In this document: positions 1 to 7,566 of the stretch, piece after piece
Position numbering within the stretch: the first letter of the stretch is position 1
Layout: each line of letters opens with the position of its first letter
Assembly: GCA_900766135.1 (NCBI GenBank)
Contig: CAAFUF010000034.1
Location: 62,001-126,000 of the forward strand
Origin: Paenibacillaceae bacterium
Lineage (GTDB): Bacteria; Bacillota; Bacilli; Paenibacillales; Paenibacillaceae
Length of the DNA stretch: 64,000 nt
Reading direction: 5' to 3'
Notes under the pieces: generated by a model
Databases searched by the model: none
Told to the model about the DNA's origin: nothing
The model's input: only the letters and a program-made list of their open reading frames with translations
Program-made: the position numbers and the translations under genes

Positions 1-617
1 TGCTCCGATATCCGGGCATCCTGCCACTTCGCGAACACCTGATCCGGCCCGTAAACGGCGGTAGCATCCCAATTGTTCAACAGATCGAGGTTGCGAAGCT
101 GGGGCATTTGATCCTTTGGCAGGAGCAACGCGCCGAGAGCATGCTTGACATCGGAAATGTTCAGCAGGTATTTATAATCGTTCCAGATCTTATCGTCGTA
201 CAAATAAAACGGGAAATTGGCTTCGTCCCGCACGGCATTGTCCCGGAACGAGAAATAGTCGATGCCCCACAACACCTTCGTAACCTGGCCGGTTCCGACC
301 GCAACGTCGGCGATCAATCGCTGCTCCTTGGCGGTGGAACCCTCCATCGACAACTTCATGACGTTGCCGCCGAGAAGTTTGCCGACTTCCGAAGGAACGA
401 AATTCTCGGTCATGGAGCTGCCGAGGATAATCGTGTCATAGGCGTAATTTTTGGCGAGCCCCGGGTTTTGGTATCGCTGCTGCTTGGTAAAGAGGGGCGG
501 GTAGGAGGCCTTCCGGTATAGCTGCAACGGGTCGACGGCATAGACGAACGAGCCGACCAGGACTGCGAACAACAGGACAAAGGCCATAAACCAGACGACG
601 AAACGAATGTTTTTCAA
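1..617 (-). CDS. SGNH-type accessory protein of MBOAT acyltransferase (partial)
   Basis: The C-terminal part lies beyond the window start; 205 residues are visible. Translation begins at a TTG (615-617) with AAGGAGAAA just upstream. The N-terminus has a few basic residues followed by one hydrophobic segment (residues about 5-28), so it is probably an anchored extracytoplasmic protein. ILGSSMTENF at residues about 66-75 has the G-x-S serine block seen in SGNH/DltD/AlgJ-like proteins. It lies 29 nt downstream of an MBOAT acyltransferase gene on the same strand, the usual pairing in which the membrane protein passes an acyl group and the SGNH partner places it on a surface polymer. The acceptor cannot be told from sequence. 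The family is assigned by motif and neighbour, and the rest of the catalytic triad is not visible. Confidence 0.7.
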   Translation of the reverse strand, partial: MKNIRFVVWFMAFVLLFAVLVGSFVYAVDPLQLYRKASYPPLFTKQQRYQNPGLAKNYAYDTIILGSSMTENFVPSEVGKLLGGNVMKLSMEGSTAKEQRLIADVAVGTGQVTKVLWGIDYFSFRDNAVRDEANFPFYLYDDKIWNDYKYLLNISDVKHALGALLLPKDQMPQLRNLDLLNNWDATAVYGPDQVFAKWQDARISE

Positions 618-646
618 GGGGATTTCTCCTTTTACCAACGTCAAAA

Positions 647-2035
647 TTAGAACGTGAAATACAAAAATTCGCTGACCTGGTTGAAATACAGAATCGAAAA
701 CACAAACAATCCCGCGATATAAGCGGCGTAACGCAAGTTTGGCTTGAATTTCAGCTTAAGCTCCATCGAATTGCGCGCGAACAATGCCAGCGCAAAGGCG
801 GCGACGACCAACAACGCTTGACCGGCCAAGGTCAGGGACACGTTGATGTCTCCGATGCTGAACATGCCGCGCAATACCTTCAACGCATCCTCCCAAGAGG
901 TTGCTCGGAAGAACACCCAGGTGAAATTGATGAACAAGAAGGTGATCAGCCAGCCGCACCAGCGCGGCAGGGCGATGCCCGTCTTTTGCCACAATCGCTG
1001 GATAACCTGGGCGATGCCGTGCATCAGGCCCCAAACAATGAACGTCCAGCCCGCGCCGTGCCAGAAGCCGCCGATCAGAAAGGTCGCCACCAGGTTGAAA
1101 TAGGTGCGGAACGTTCCTTTGCGGTTCCCTCCGAGCGGGATATAGATATAATCCTTCAGGAACCGGCTTAACGTCATATGCCAACGGCTCCAGAAATCCT
1201 TAATGCTCAAGGCTTTATAAGGCGAGTTGAAGTTGATCGGCAGCTTGATGTTGAACAGTAGCGCGATCCCGATCGCCATATCCGAATATCCGCTGAAATC
1301 GAAATACAGCTGGAAGGTATAGGCCAGCGAAGTGATCCAGGCTTCGACAAATCCCAAATGGGTGGAGACATCAAAGCCTTGGGTTGCGATGGGCGCCAGC
1401 GTATCGGCGATCACGACCTTTTTGAACAAGCCAATGCAGAAAATGAAGAACCCGCGGGCCACATTCCCCGGGATGATCCGCTTGCTCCGGGACCGGTCGA
1501 ATTGAGGCATCATTTCCTTATGGTGCAAGATCGGGCCGGCGATCAGATGAGGGTAAAACGTGACGAACAAGACATAACTGACGATGCTGTACTCCTTCGC
1601 CTTGCCGCGATAGGCATCGACAAGGTAAGCGATCTGGGTGAAGGTGAAGAAGCTGATCCCGAGCGGCAAGGCCAGCTCCAGCAGCTTGATATGCGAAGCG
1701 AACAGCGAATTGATATTCGTAATGAAAAAATCGGCATACTTGTAATAGCCCAGCAGCAGCACGTTGCCGGAGATGCCGAGAGTCAGCAGCAGCTTCCGCA
1801 GCCGCAGCGGCTTGTCGGCGAAGTGGCTGATCGAACGGCCCATGGCATAGTTAAAGGCAATCGACGCCAGAATGAGCGGCAGCGACTTGATGCTCCAATA
1901 GCTGTAGAAGAACAGCGAAGCCGCAGCAAGCCAAAGCTTTCCGAATACGGGAGGGCATAGCCGGTTCAACAGAAAATAAACGATAAACGAGATCGGCCAA
2001 AAGGCAAAAATGAATTCGTATGAATTAAAAAGCAA
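647..2035 (-). CDS. MBOAT-family membrane O-acyltransferase (AlgI/DltB-like)
   Basis: 462 residues, the usual AlgI-type length, with about ten hydrophobic segments. The hallmark MBOAT region is present: WSRWHMTLSRFLKDYIYIPL followed by GGNRKG, then GFWHGAGWTFIVWGLMHG with the conserved membrane-embedded histidine. Members transfer acyl groups across or at the membrane onto polysaccharide, teichoic acid or lipid-linked acceptors. The start is a TTG preceded by AGAGGTG. The SGNH-like partner follows 29 nt downstream, giving a two-gene transcription unit. It is not part of a dlt operon here (no dltA or dltC), so an exopolysaccharide or cell-wall glycan O-acylation role is more likely than D-alanylation. 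Family assignment is firm, the substrate unknown. Confidence 0.9.
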   Translation of the reverse strand: MLFNSYEFIFAFWPISFIVYFLLNRLCPPVFGKLWLAAASLFFYSYWSIKSLPLILASIAFNYAMGRSISHFADKPLRLRKLLLTLGISGNVLLLGYYKYADFFITNINSLFASHIKLLELALPLGISFFTFTQIAYLVDAYRGKAKEYSIVSYVLFVTFYPHLIAGPILHHKEMMPQFDRSRSKRIIPGNVARGFFIFCIGLFKKVVIADTLAPIATQGFDVSTHLGFVEAWITSLAYTFQLYFDFSGYSDMAIGIALLFNIKLPINFNSPYKALSIKDFWSRWHMTLSRFLKDYIYIPLGGNRKGTFRTYFNLVATFLIGGFWHGAGWTFIVWGLMHGIAQVIQRLWQKTGIALPRWCGWLITFLFINFTWVFFRATSWEDALKVLRGMFSIGDINVSLTLAGQALLVVAAFALALFARNSMELKLKFKPNLRYAAYIAGLFVFSILYFNQVSEFLYFTF

Positions 2036-2077
2036 GGCTCCACGGCACCTCTCTCAAAAGAGAATCATAACTAAATT

Positions 2078-2106
2078 ATCATATAATAGATTGTTAGGCG
2101 CGGCAA
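2078..2106 (-). promoter_or_regulatory. sigma-A type promoter of the MBOAT operon
   Basis: On the minus strand TTGCCG (2101-2106) and TATGAT (2078-2083) are separated by 17 nt and lie about 45 nt before the TTG start. Reasonable match, not tested. Confidence 0.5.
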
Positions 2107-2130
2107 TGCCATACCCGCCCAAAGATCGAC

Positions 2131-2160
2131 AAAAAAAGCGGCCCCGCCAAGGCGGAGCCC
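2131..2160 (-). terminator. Rho-independent terminator of lrgAB
   Basis: Minus-strand stem GGGCTCCGCC/GGCGGGGCC with a short loop, followed by seven T. It lies about 70 nt after the lrgB stop codon. Confidence 0.8.
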
Positions 2161-2229
2161 AAAGGGACGCTATATGAAAAATTAGGAGGAACCGTAAGGA
2201 AATGAACCGGGTGCCGAGTGCTAGGGAGC

Positions 2230-2913
2230 TTAAAAGTGCAGCACGGAGATGAGCATCGGAGCGACCCCTAACGTAAACAGGGCAGCCAGGATCATCGAGA
2301 TACTGGAGATGGTCCCGGTCAGGGAGCTCAGTTCGAACGCTTTGGACGTCCCGGTCCCGTGGGCGCTGGTGCCGAATAACACGCCGCGTGCAACCTCGCC
2401 TTCGATGCGGAACAGCTTCATCACCAGCGGCCCCAGCATGGCGCCAAGCAAGCCGGTCAGAATGACGAATACTGCGGTGATATTCGGTACGCCGCCGATA
2501 ACCTGCGACACGTTCATGGCGATCGGCGTGGTGACCGAGCGGGGAATCAAGCTGGTAATCAGCTGATCGTCCAGATGCAGCCACTCGGCCAGAAACGCCG
2601 AGGAGAACATCGCGACGACCGAGCCGCTAAGCACGCTAATGAGAATTTCCACAGCATGTTTTTTCAGCACATTGTAGTATTTGTACAGCGGAATCGCAAA
2701 CGCGATCGTGGCCGGCTGCAGCAGGCTGCTCAGCCACTTGCCGCCGGAATGGTAAGCCTCGTAAGGGATTTGCGCCCACAATAAGCCGATGACCAGGATC
2801 AATGGGGTGATCAGCAGCGGGGACAAGTAAACGCTTGGCCGAATCCGATACAGCCGTTTGGATAATCCGTAAATGATCAAGGTGCAAGCTAAGCAAAGTA
2901 TGCCGATTATCAT
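2230..2913 (-). CDS. lrgB: LrgB/CidB-family membrane protein
   Basis: 227 residues, almost entirely hydrophobic, matching LrgB/CidB (about 230 residues). The segments PRSVTTPIAMNVSQVIGG and GVLFGTSAHGTGTSKAFE are the conserved LrgB core (P-x-S-V-T-T-P-I-A and the G-T-x-x-H-G-x-G-T block). The ATG at 2911-2913 has AAGGAGGG upstream and overlaps the lrgA stop (ATGA), so the pair is translationally coupled; a longer in-frame extension to 3099 has no ribosome site and runs through lrgA. Family members partner with LrgA/CidA in holin/antiholin-like control of murein hydrolase activity, or in pyruvate uptake as shown for B. subtilis PftAB. Which activity applies here cannot be read from sequence. 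Confidence 0.9.
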   Translation of the reverse strand: MIIGILCLACTLIIYGLSKRLYRIRPSVYLSPLLITPLILVIGLLWAQIPYEAYHSGGKWLSSLLQPATIAFAIPLYKYYNVLKKHAVEILISVLSGSVVAMFSSAFLAEWLHLDDQLITSLIPRSVTTPIAMNVSQVIGGVPNITAVFVILTGLLGAMLGPLVMKLFRIEGEVARGVLFGTSAHGTGTSKAFELSSLTGTISSISMILAALFTLGVAPMLISVLHF

Positions 2914-3290
2914 GAGATTCGGCCCTCCTTTCGTTTTTCGATGCGCGAGGCGATCAGACCGGAACAAGCCATGACGATGACGGTACTGAGGATCATGACG
3001 ATCAGGATCCGGACGCCTTCGCTTTCGAGCAAGGGAATATATTGCATGACGCCGACGGCGGAAGGAACGAAGAACAGCAACAATTCGGCCAGGAGCCAAT
3101 TCGCTCCCCGTTCAATCCATTTCAACTTAACGACGCCGGTTTTCAACAAGGTAAACAAGAGAGCAATGCCAAGAATCGAACCTGGAATCGGTAAATGGAG
3201 CAGCTCCGCGACCTTGTTCAGGGCGATCGAGACGAAGAACAGGATGGCGACTTGAATCATCCCCATGCCAATCTCTTTCATCTTGTTCAT
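2910..3290 (-). CDS. lrgA: LrgA/CidA-family holin-like protein
   Basis: 126 residues with four predicted membrane segments and the family core HLPIPGSILGIALLF near residues 32-46. The C-terminus is short and basic (RIEKRKEGRIS), facing the cytoplasm. It is the first gene of a two-gene operon with lrgB and is transcribed divergently from a LysR regulator 130 bp away, the same arrangement as cidABC-cidR and ywbHG-ywbI. The known regulators of that type respond to pyruvate or acetate overflow, so carbon-overflow control is inferred here. Confidence 0.9.
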   Translation of the reverse strand: MNKMKEIGMGMIQVAILFFVSIALNKVAELLHLPIPGSILGIALLFTLLKTGVVKLKWIERGANWLLAELLLFFVPSAVGVMQYIPLLESEGVRILIVMILSTVIVMACSGLIASRIEKRKEGRIS

Positions 3291-3326
3291 TTGAGCAGCT
3301 CCTTTCTGTTTTTGGTTGGTAATGAA

Positions 3327-3375
3327 ATCTTACACCGATTGTTTTCATGAGTAAAATGAATATACTGAATGAGTA
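3327..3375. promoter_or_regulatory. lrgAB promoter and candidate LysR operator
   Basis: On the minus strand TTTACT (3350-3355) and TAAGAT (3327-3332) are spaced by 17 nt. Two exact copies of ATGAGTA at 3347-3353 and 3369-3375 are 22 bp apart, two helical turns, and the first overlaps the -35. That layout suits a LysR tetramer bound to one face of the DNA between the divergent genes. Confidence 0.5.
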
Positions 3376-3422
3376 GCATTCCATTTGGTTATAGATAATT
3401 CGGCGTAAAGGAGAGCAGGCTG

Positions 3423-4316
3423 TTGGATATCCGGCAAATGCAGGTTTTAATCGAGGTCGCGCGGTTGCGAAGCTTCACCAAGGCGGCCGAAGCGTTGTAT
3501 ATTACGCAACCCACCATCAGCAAAACGATTAAGGCGATGGAGGAGGAATTGGGCGTCGTGCTGTTCGACCGGGTCGGCAAAAAGATCGAGCTGACCGATG
3601 CGGGGCAGATCATCGCCACGCAGGCGCAGCAAATCGTGACTTCCTTCCATAATCTGATGGCGGAGCTCGACGATTTGCGCAATCTGAAGAAGGGGCATCT
3701 CCGCATCGGGCTTCCGCCGATGGTGGGAGCGAGCTTTTTTCCGAAGGTGATTGGGGAATTCCATCAACGGTATCCCGACATTACCATCCAGCTGTTTGAG
3801 GACGGAGCCAAAAAAGTGGAGCAGGACGTTGCCGGGGGGCTGTTGGATGTCGGGGTTGTCGTGCTGCCGACGGTAGAGGCGGAGCTCAGCTCCTTTCCTT
3901 TCGTCGAGGAGAAGCTGAATCTGGTTGTGCACCCCTCGCATCCGCTCGCGGAGCGCGAATCGGCGGAATTGGCCGAGCTGGCCCAGGACGGATTCGTATT
4001 GTTCCGCGAGGACTTTACGCTGCATGGCCGCATTATCGGGGAATGTGCCAAAGCCGGGTTTCAGCCTCATGTCATTTACGAGAGCTCGCAATGGGACCTG
4101 ATTAGCGGAATGGTCGCCGTCGGCCTGGGCATTACGCTGCTTCCGGAAACGATCTGCCGGGAGATCGACGATGAAGGCGTGCGGATCATTCCCCTCGTCA
4201 AGCCGGTTATTCCATGGAATCTCGGCATCGTATGGCGCGATGACAGGTATTTGTCTTTTGCCACCCGCGAGTGGATTCGGTTTGCCCAGGAAGTGCTGAC
4301 GCCCCGGATGGGATAA
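3423..4316 (+). CDS. LysR-family transcriptional regulator (CidR/YwbI-like)
   Basis: 297 residues. The N-terminal winged helix-turn-helix is typical: residues 3-60 contain LRSFTKAAEALYITQPTISK and a dimerisation helix, followed by a periplasmic-binding-like effector domain (about 90-295). It starts with TTG at 3423, preceded by AAAGGAGAG. Divergent orientation to lrgAB makes it the probable activator of that operon in the manner of CidR. The effector is not visible; pyruvate/acetate status is the inference from the family. Confidence 0.9.
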   Translation: MDIRQMQVLIEVARLRSFTKAAEALYITQPTISKTIKAMEEELGVVLFDRVGKKIELTDAGQIIATQAQQIVTSFHNLMAELDDLRNLKKGHLRIGLPPMVGASFFPKVIGEFHQRYPDITIQLFEDGAKKVEQDVAGGLLDVGVVVLPTVEAELSSFPFVEEKLNLVVHPSHPLAERESAELAELAQDGFVLFREDFTLHGRIIGECAKAGFQPHVIYESSQWDLISGMVAVGLGITLLPETICREIDDEGVRIIPLVKPVIPWNLGIVWRDDRYLSFATREWIRFAQEVLTPRMG

Positions 4317-4364
4317 CGATTGGCGAAATGTCCGAGTTCTGAAAACAAAGCGGCGCCGGACTAC

Positions 4365-4393
4365 TTGTGCAACCGGCTCGGCCTACCTACAAT
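4365..4393 (+). promoter_or_regulatory. sigma-A type promoter of the APC permease
   Basis: TTGTGC (4365-4370) and TACAAT (4388-4393) with a 17-nt spacer, 42 nt before the ATG. Confidence 0.5.
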
Positions 4394-4435
4394 AGCGAAA
4401 TGATTCACAAATTGACATTAGGGGACAAAGCTTAA

Positions 4436-5863
4436 ATGAGTTTGTTGCGAAAAAAATCGATTGCTTCGATGTTACAGGAGAAACAAACGGCCAGCTCCGG
4501 GGCCGGCGGCATGAAAAAAGAGCTAGGCGTCTTTGATCTGGCCATGTTGGGGATCGGCTGCATCGTCGGTACGGGGATTTTCGTGCTGACCGGAGTGGCT
4601 GCTGCCCAACACGCCGGTCCAGGCCTGATCTTATCCTTTATTCTGGCCGGCATCGTCTGCGCCTTCTGCGCATTGTGTTATGCCGAATTCGCCTCCATGG
4701 TTCCCGTCTCGGGAAGTGCCTATACTTACAGCTACGCTACCTTTGGCGAGTTGATCGCCTGGATTCTCGGCTGGGACCTGATCCTGGAATACGGATTTGC
4801 CGCTTCGATGGTGGCGAGCGGATGGTCGGGGTATTTTCAAGGCTTGATCTCCGGCTTGGGGATTACGGTACCGACCGCGCTCAGCAGCGCCTTTGACCCG
4901 ACGAACGGCACTTATGTCGACGTCCCGGCCATCCTGATCGTGCTGGTGTTGACGTTAATCGTCTCCCGCGGCTCCAAGGAGTCTTCGCAGCTGAATTCGA
5001 TTATGGTGATCGTAAAAATCGCCGTGATTCTTCTCTTTATCGTGGTAGGTGCATTTTACGTCAAGCCGGGCAACTGGACGCCGTTCATGCCGTATGGCTT
5101 CAGCGGGGTCGTGACGGGGGCGGCGACGGCGTTCCTGTCTTACATCGGGTTCGATGCCGTGGCTACGGCTGCGGAAGAAGTAAAAAACCCGCAAAAGGAC
5201 TTGCCGCGCGGCATCTTATGGTCTTTGGTCGTATGCTCCTTGTTATATGTTCTCGTGACGGCCGTGCTGACGGGGATTGTTCCTTATGCCGAATTAAATG
5301 TGAAAAATCCGGTTGCTTTCGCTTTGCAATATATCAACCAGAATTGGGTTGCCGGCTTCATCTCGCTAGGGGCGATCGTCGGGATTACGACCGTATTGTT
5401 CGTGTTGTTGTTTGGGCAGTCGCGTCTGCTTTATGCCATTGGGCGGGACGGCCTGCTGCCGAAGCCGCTGGCTCGGTTGAATCCGAAAACCGGCGTTCCG
5501 GCGAACAGCACCTGGGTGACCGGCATTGTCGTGGCGATTTTTGCCGGATTGATCCCGCTGCGCAAGCTGGCCGACCTGGTCAGCATCGGGACATTGTTCG
5601 CGTTTATTTCGGTGTCGCTGGGCATTATCATCTTGCGCAAGGCGCGCCCGGACCTGGAACGGTCGTTTAAAGTTCCGCTGGTTCCGTGGATTCCGGTGCT
5701 GGCCGTGCTGACCTGCGGGTATCTGCTGATCAGCTTGCCGGCAGTGACCTGGGTCGCTTTCCTGGTTTGGATGGGCATCGGGCTCATCGTCTACTTTGCC
5801 TATGGATACAAGCATAGCGAGCTCTCGAAGTCAACACGGCCGTTAGGCAAAAGAATGGAATAA
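4436..5863 (+). CDS. APC-superfamily amino acid permease
   Basis: 475 residues with about 12 hydrophobic helices. The first helix carries GIGCIVGTGIFVLTGV (residues about 37-52), the unwound substrate-binding segment of APC cationic-amino-acid transporters, and AFLSYIGFDAVATAAEE-V-K-NPQKDLP is the family signature of helices 6-7. The closest type is YfnA/YhdG/CAT-like. It should import amino acids by proton symport; the substrate cannot be given. It is monocistronic, with its own promoter upstream and a terminator 12 nt after the stop. Confidence 0.88.
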   Translation: MSLLRKKSIASMLQEKQTASSGAGGMKKELGVFDLAMLGIGCIVGTGIFVLTGVAAAQHAGPGLILSFILAGIVCAFCALCYAEFASMVPVSGSAYTYSYATFGELIAWILGWDLILEYGFAASMVASGWSGYFQGLISGLGITVPTALSSAFDPTNGTYVDVPAILIVLVLTLIVSRGSKESSQLNSIMVIVKIAVILLFIVVGAFYVKPGNWTPFMPYGFSGVVTGAATAFLSYIGFDAVATAAEEVKNPQKDLPRGILWSLVVCSLLYVLVTAVLTGIVPYAELNVKNPVAFALQYINQNWVAGFISLGAIVGITTVLFVLLFGQSRLLYAIGRDGLLPKPLARLNPKTGVPANSTWVTGIVVAIFAGLIPLRKLADLVSIGTLFAFISVSLGIIILRKARPDLERSFKVPLVPWIPVLAVLTCGYLLISLPAVTWVAFLVWMGIGLIVYFAYGYKHSELSKSTRPLGKRME

Positions 5864-5875
5864 CCTGCAGGATAT

Positions 5876-5921
5876 GCCCTTCGGGCCGGTTCGACACATT
5901 GCCGGCTTCGGAGGGCTTTTT
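5876..5921 (+). terminator. Rho-independent terminator after the APC permease
   Basis: GCCCTTCGGGCCGG pairs with CCGGCTTCGGAGGGC (one bulge, two G-U pairs), followed by five T. Confidence 0.75.
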
Positions 5922-6003
5922 CGAATATTTCCCGGGAATTTGGCAGATAGTAAAAGGCGTGTCGAAACTTGAAAAGCCTAAAAGCAACGAAGGAGAGACA
6001 GCT

Positions 6004-6795
6004 GTGAAGTTTGCCTTAATCGGTTCATTGCTGGCCAGCCTGCTGTTCGGAATGGGAGTTCCGGTTGCGGCAGCCCAAGCGGACGTCGCCCACCATTTCG
6101 GATTCAAGAAGAGCGTTGGCGGCCAGCTTCCCTCGATTAACGAGGAAGGGTTCAAAGACATCATCGATCAGAACGGCGCGATCTTCCTCGGCGATCCCTC
6201 GCGCAAGGAGTTGTTCCTGACGTTCGACAACGGGTATGAGAACGGTTATACCGCCCCGATCCTCGATACGCTAAAAGCGAAGAAGGTACCGGCGATTTTC
6301 TTCGTCACCGGCCACTACATTAAGGATCAGCCGGAGTTGCTGAAGCGCATGGCCGCAGAGGGCCATTTAATCGGCAATCACTCCTGGAGCCATCCGGACA
6401 TGACGACGATTTCCGATGCGCAAATCCGGGAAGAGCTGGAGAAGGTAAAAAGCGCATCCGCCCAGGTCACAGGGCAGCCCAAAATGGATTATCTGCGCCC
6501 GCCTCGCGGCATCTTTAGCGACCGGACGCTCCGAGTGACGAGGACGCTTGGGTATACGAACGTTTTTTGGTCCGTCGCTTACAAGGATTGGGACGTAAAC
6601 GACCAGCGCGGGGCGGATTACGCCTACCAGAAGGTCGTCTCGCAGTTGCATCCCGGCGCGGTGATCCTTCTGCACTCCGTCTCCAAGGACAATGCGGCGG
6701 CCCTGGGAGCGATCATTGATGAAGCTCGGCGGCAGGGCTACGAGTTCAAGAGCCTGGATGAGCTGAAACTGGGACAAACGCGACCGCAACCCTAA
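6004..6795 (+). CDS. pdaA: PdaA-type polysaccharide deacetylase (cortex muramic-delta-lactam synthesis)
   Basis: 263 residues from a GTG at 6004, preceded by AAGGAGAGA; an upstream in-frame ATG has no ribosome site and lies inside the preceding terminator. A signal peptide (residues 1-24, ending VAAAQA) sends it outside the membrane. The NodB/CE4 domain shows motif 1 as TFDNGYENG (TFDDG in most CE4 enzymes; the TFDNGYE form is typical of PdaA), motif 2 HSWSHPD, motif 3 RPPRG, and the C-terminal ILLHSVSKDN. PdaA removes the N-acetyl group of muramic acid in spore cortex so that the delta-lactam forms, which germination lytic enzymes need. The length equals that of B. subtilis PdaA. Fits the two ger operons in the same window. 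Confidence 0.88.
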   Translation: MKFALIGSLLASLLFGMGVPVAAAQADVAHHFGFKKSVGGQLPSINEEGFKDIIDQNGAIFLGDPSRKELFLTFDNGYENGYTAPILDTLKAKKVPAIFFVTGHYIKDQPELLKRMAAEGHLIGNHSWSHPDMTTISDAQIREELEKVKSASAQVTGQPKMDYLRPPRGIFSDRTLRVTRTLGYTNVFWSVAYKDWDVNDQRGADYAYQKVVSQLHPGAVILLHSVSKDNAAALGAIIDEARRQGYEFKSLDELKLGQTRPQP

Positions 6796-6800
6796 ATTCA

Positions 6801-6847
6801 AGACCGTTACAGGCGGGCGATCAGCCACGCGGTACGGTCTTTTTTTG
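6801..6847 (+). terminator. Rho-independent terminator of pdaA
   Basis: AGACCGT (6801-6807) and ACGGTCT (6834-6840) close a long hairpin followed by seven T. Confidence 0.7.
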
Positions 6848-6859
6848 CTTCATGAGGTT

Positions 6860-6939
6860 GTTCAAAAAGTCATCTTTCCGTGACGAAGGTCGAGTTTGTG
6901 AAGTGGGTTCGACGTTGAATCTTGAATGACTTTTTGAAC
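6860..6939. repeat. 80-bp element with perfect 14-bp terminal inverted repeats
   Basis: GTTCAAAAAGTCAT at 6860-6873 is matched exactly by ATGACTTTTTGAAC at 6926-6939. The interior is not palindromic and codes for nothing. A related element with 12-bp ends lies at 61100-61156, so this is probably a dispersed small repeat of the genome. Confidence 0.75.
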
Positions 6940-6971
6940 TTGCACTTAATGTGTCCGAAATTTGACGGCGC

Positions 6972-7033
6972 TTGACTTCGCATTTACAGGCTCTTATAAT
7001 TAGGCATGCAAATTAATAGTGGCACTAATTATT
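6972..7033 (+). promoter_or_regulatory. Promoter and candidate MarR operator of the ABC exporter operon
   Basis: TTGACT (6972-6977), a 17-nt spacer and TATAAT (6995-7000) make a near-consensus promoter. Directly downstream, 7011-7033 holds an imperfect palindrome centred on AGTGGCACT with AT-rich arms. A regulator bound there would block transcription start, fitting autoregulation by the MarR protein encoded next. Confidence 0.7.
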
Positions 7034-7065
7034 AAATAGTGAAAATAAATAAAGGGGGGATTGGT

Positions 7066-7536
7066 TTGTTCACCGGTGATAACCCGCAGGCGCAAAGGCT
7101 GCTGAAGGCATTTCACCGCTTTCGGAGGCTCGATTTCGGCAAACTGACGCCGTCGGCGTTTAAACCAAGCGAAGTTCGATTGATGTTTTTTATCCTGCGC
7201 GGCATGGAAATGGACGAACGCGGAGTGACCGTTTCCGAGTTGAGCTCGATGATGGAGGTTGCCTCTCCGACCGTGACGCCGCTGGTCCGCAGCCTGGAGG
7301 AGCATGGGCTGGTCCTGCGTTACAACGATAAGGAGGACCGCCGTGCGGTTCGGGTTAAGCTGACGGAGCAGGGGATGGACCAGATCCGGGAAATCGCCAA
7401 GAGGCGTTCCGTTCAAATCCAAGGACTGGTCGAGTATTTGGGCAAAGAGAAGAGCGGGCAATTGATTGAACTGCTGGAGCAGGTTTATGAGTACGTGGAA
7501 TTGCAACTAAATACAGAGAAAAGCCAAGAGCAATGA
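7066..7536 (+). CDS. MarR-family transcriptional regulator
   Basis: 156 residues from TTG 7066, chosen because AAAGGGGGG lies 6 nt upstream; a GTG at 7039 is possible but has no ribosome site. The winged helix is seen as VSELSSMMEVASPTVTPLVR (recognition helix) followed by the wing YNDKEDRRAVRVKLTEQG with the D-x-R-x-x-R motif. It precedes two ABC exporter half-genes with a 30-nt gap, so it very probably represses its own operon and releases on binding a toxic ligand, as in LmrR/MarR-type control of multidrug pumps. Confidence 0.88.
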   Translation: MFTGDNPQAQRLLKAFHRFRRLDFGKLTPSAFKPSEVRLMFFILRGMEMDERGVTVSELSSMMEVASPTVTPLVRSLEEHGLVLRYNDKEDRRAVRVKLTEQGMDQIREIAKRRSVQIQGLVEYLGKEKSGQLIELLEQVYEYVELQLNTEKSQEQ

Positions 7537-7566
7537 AATGAATAGAACATGTGGAGATGATGGGAA

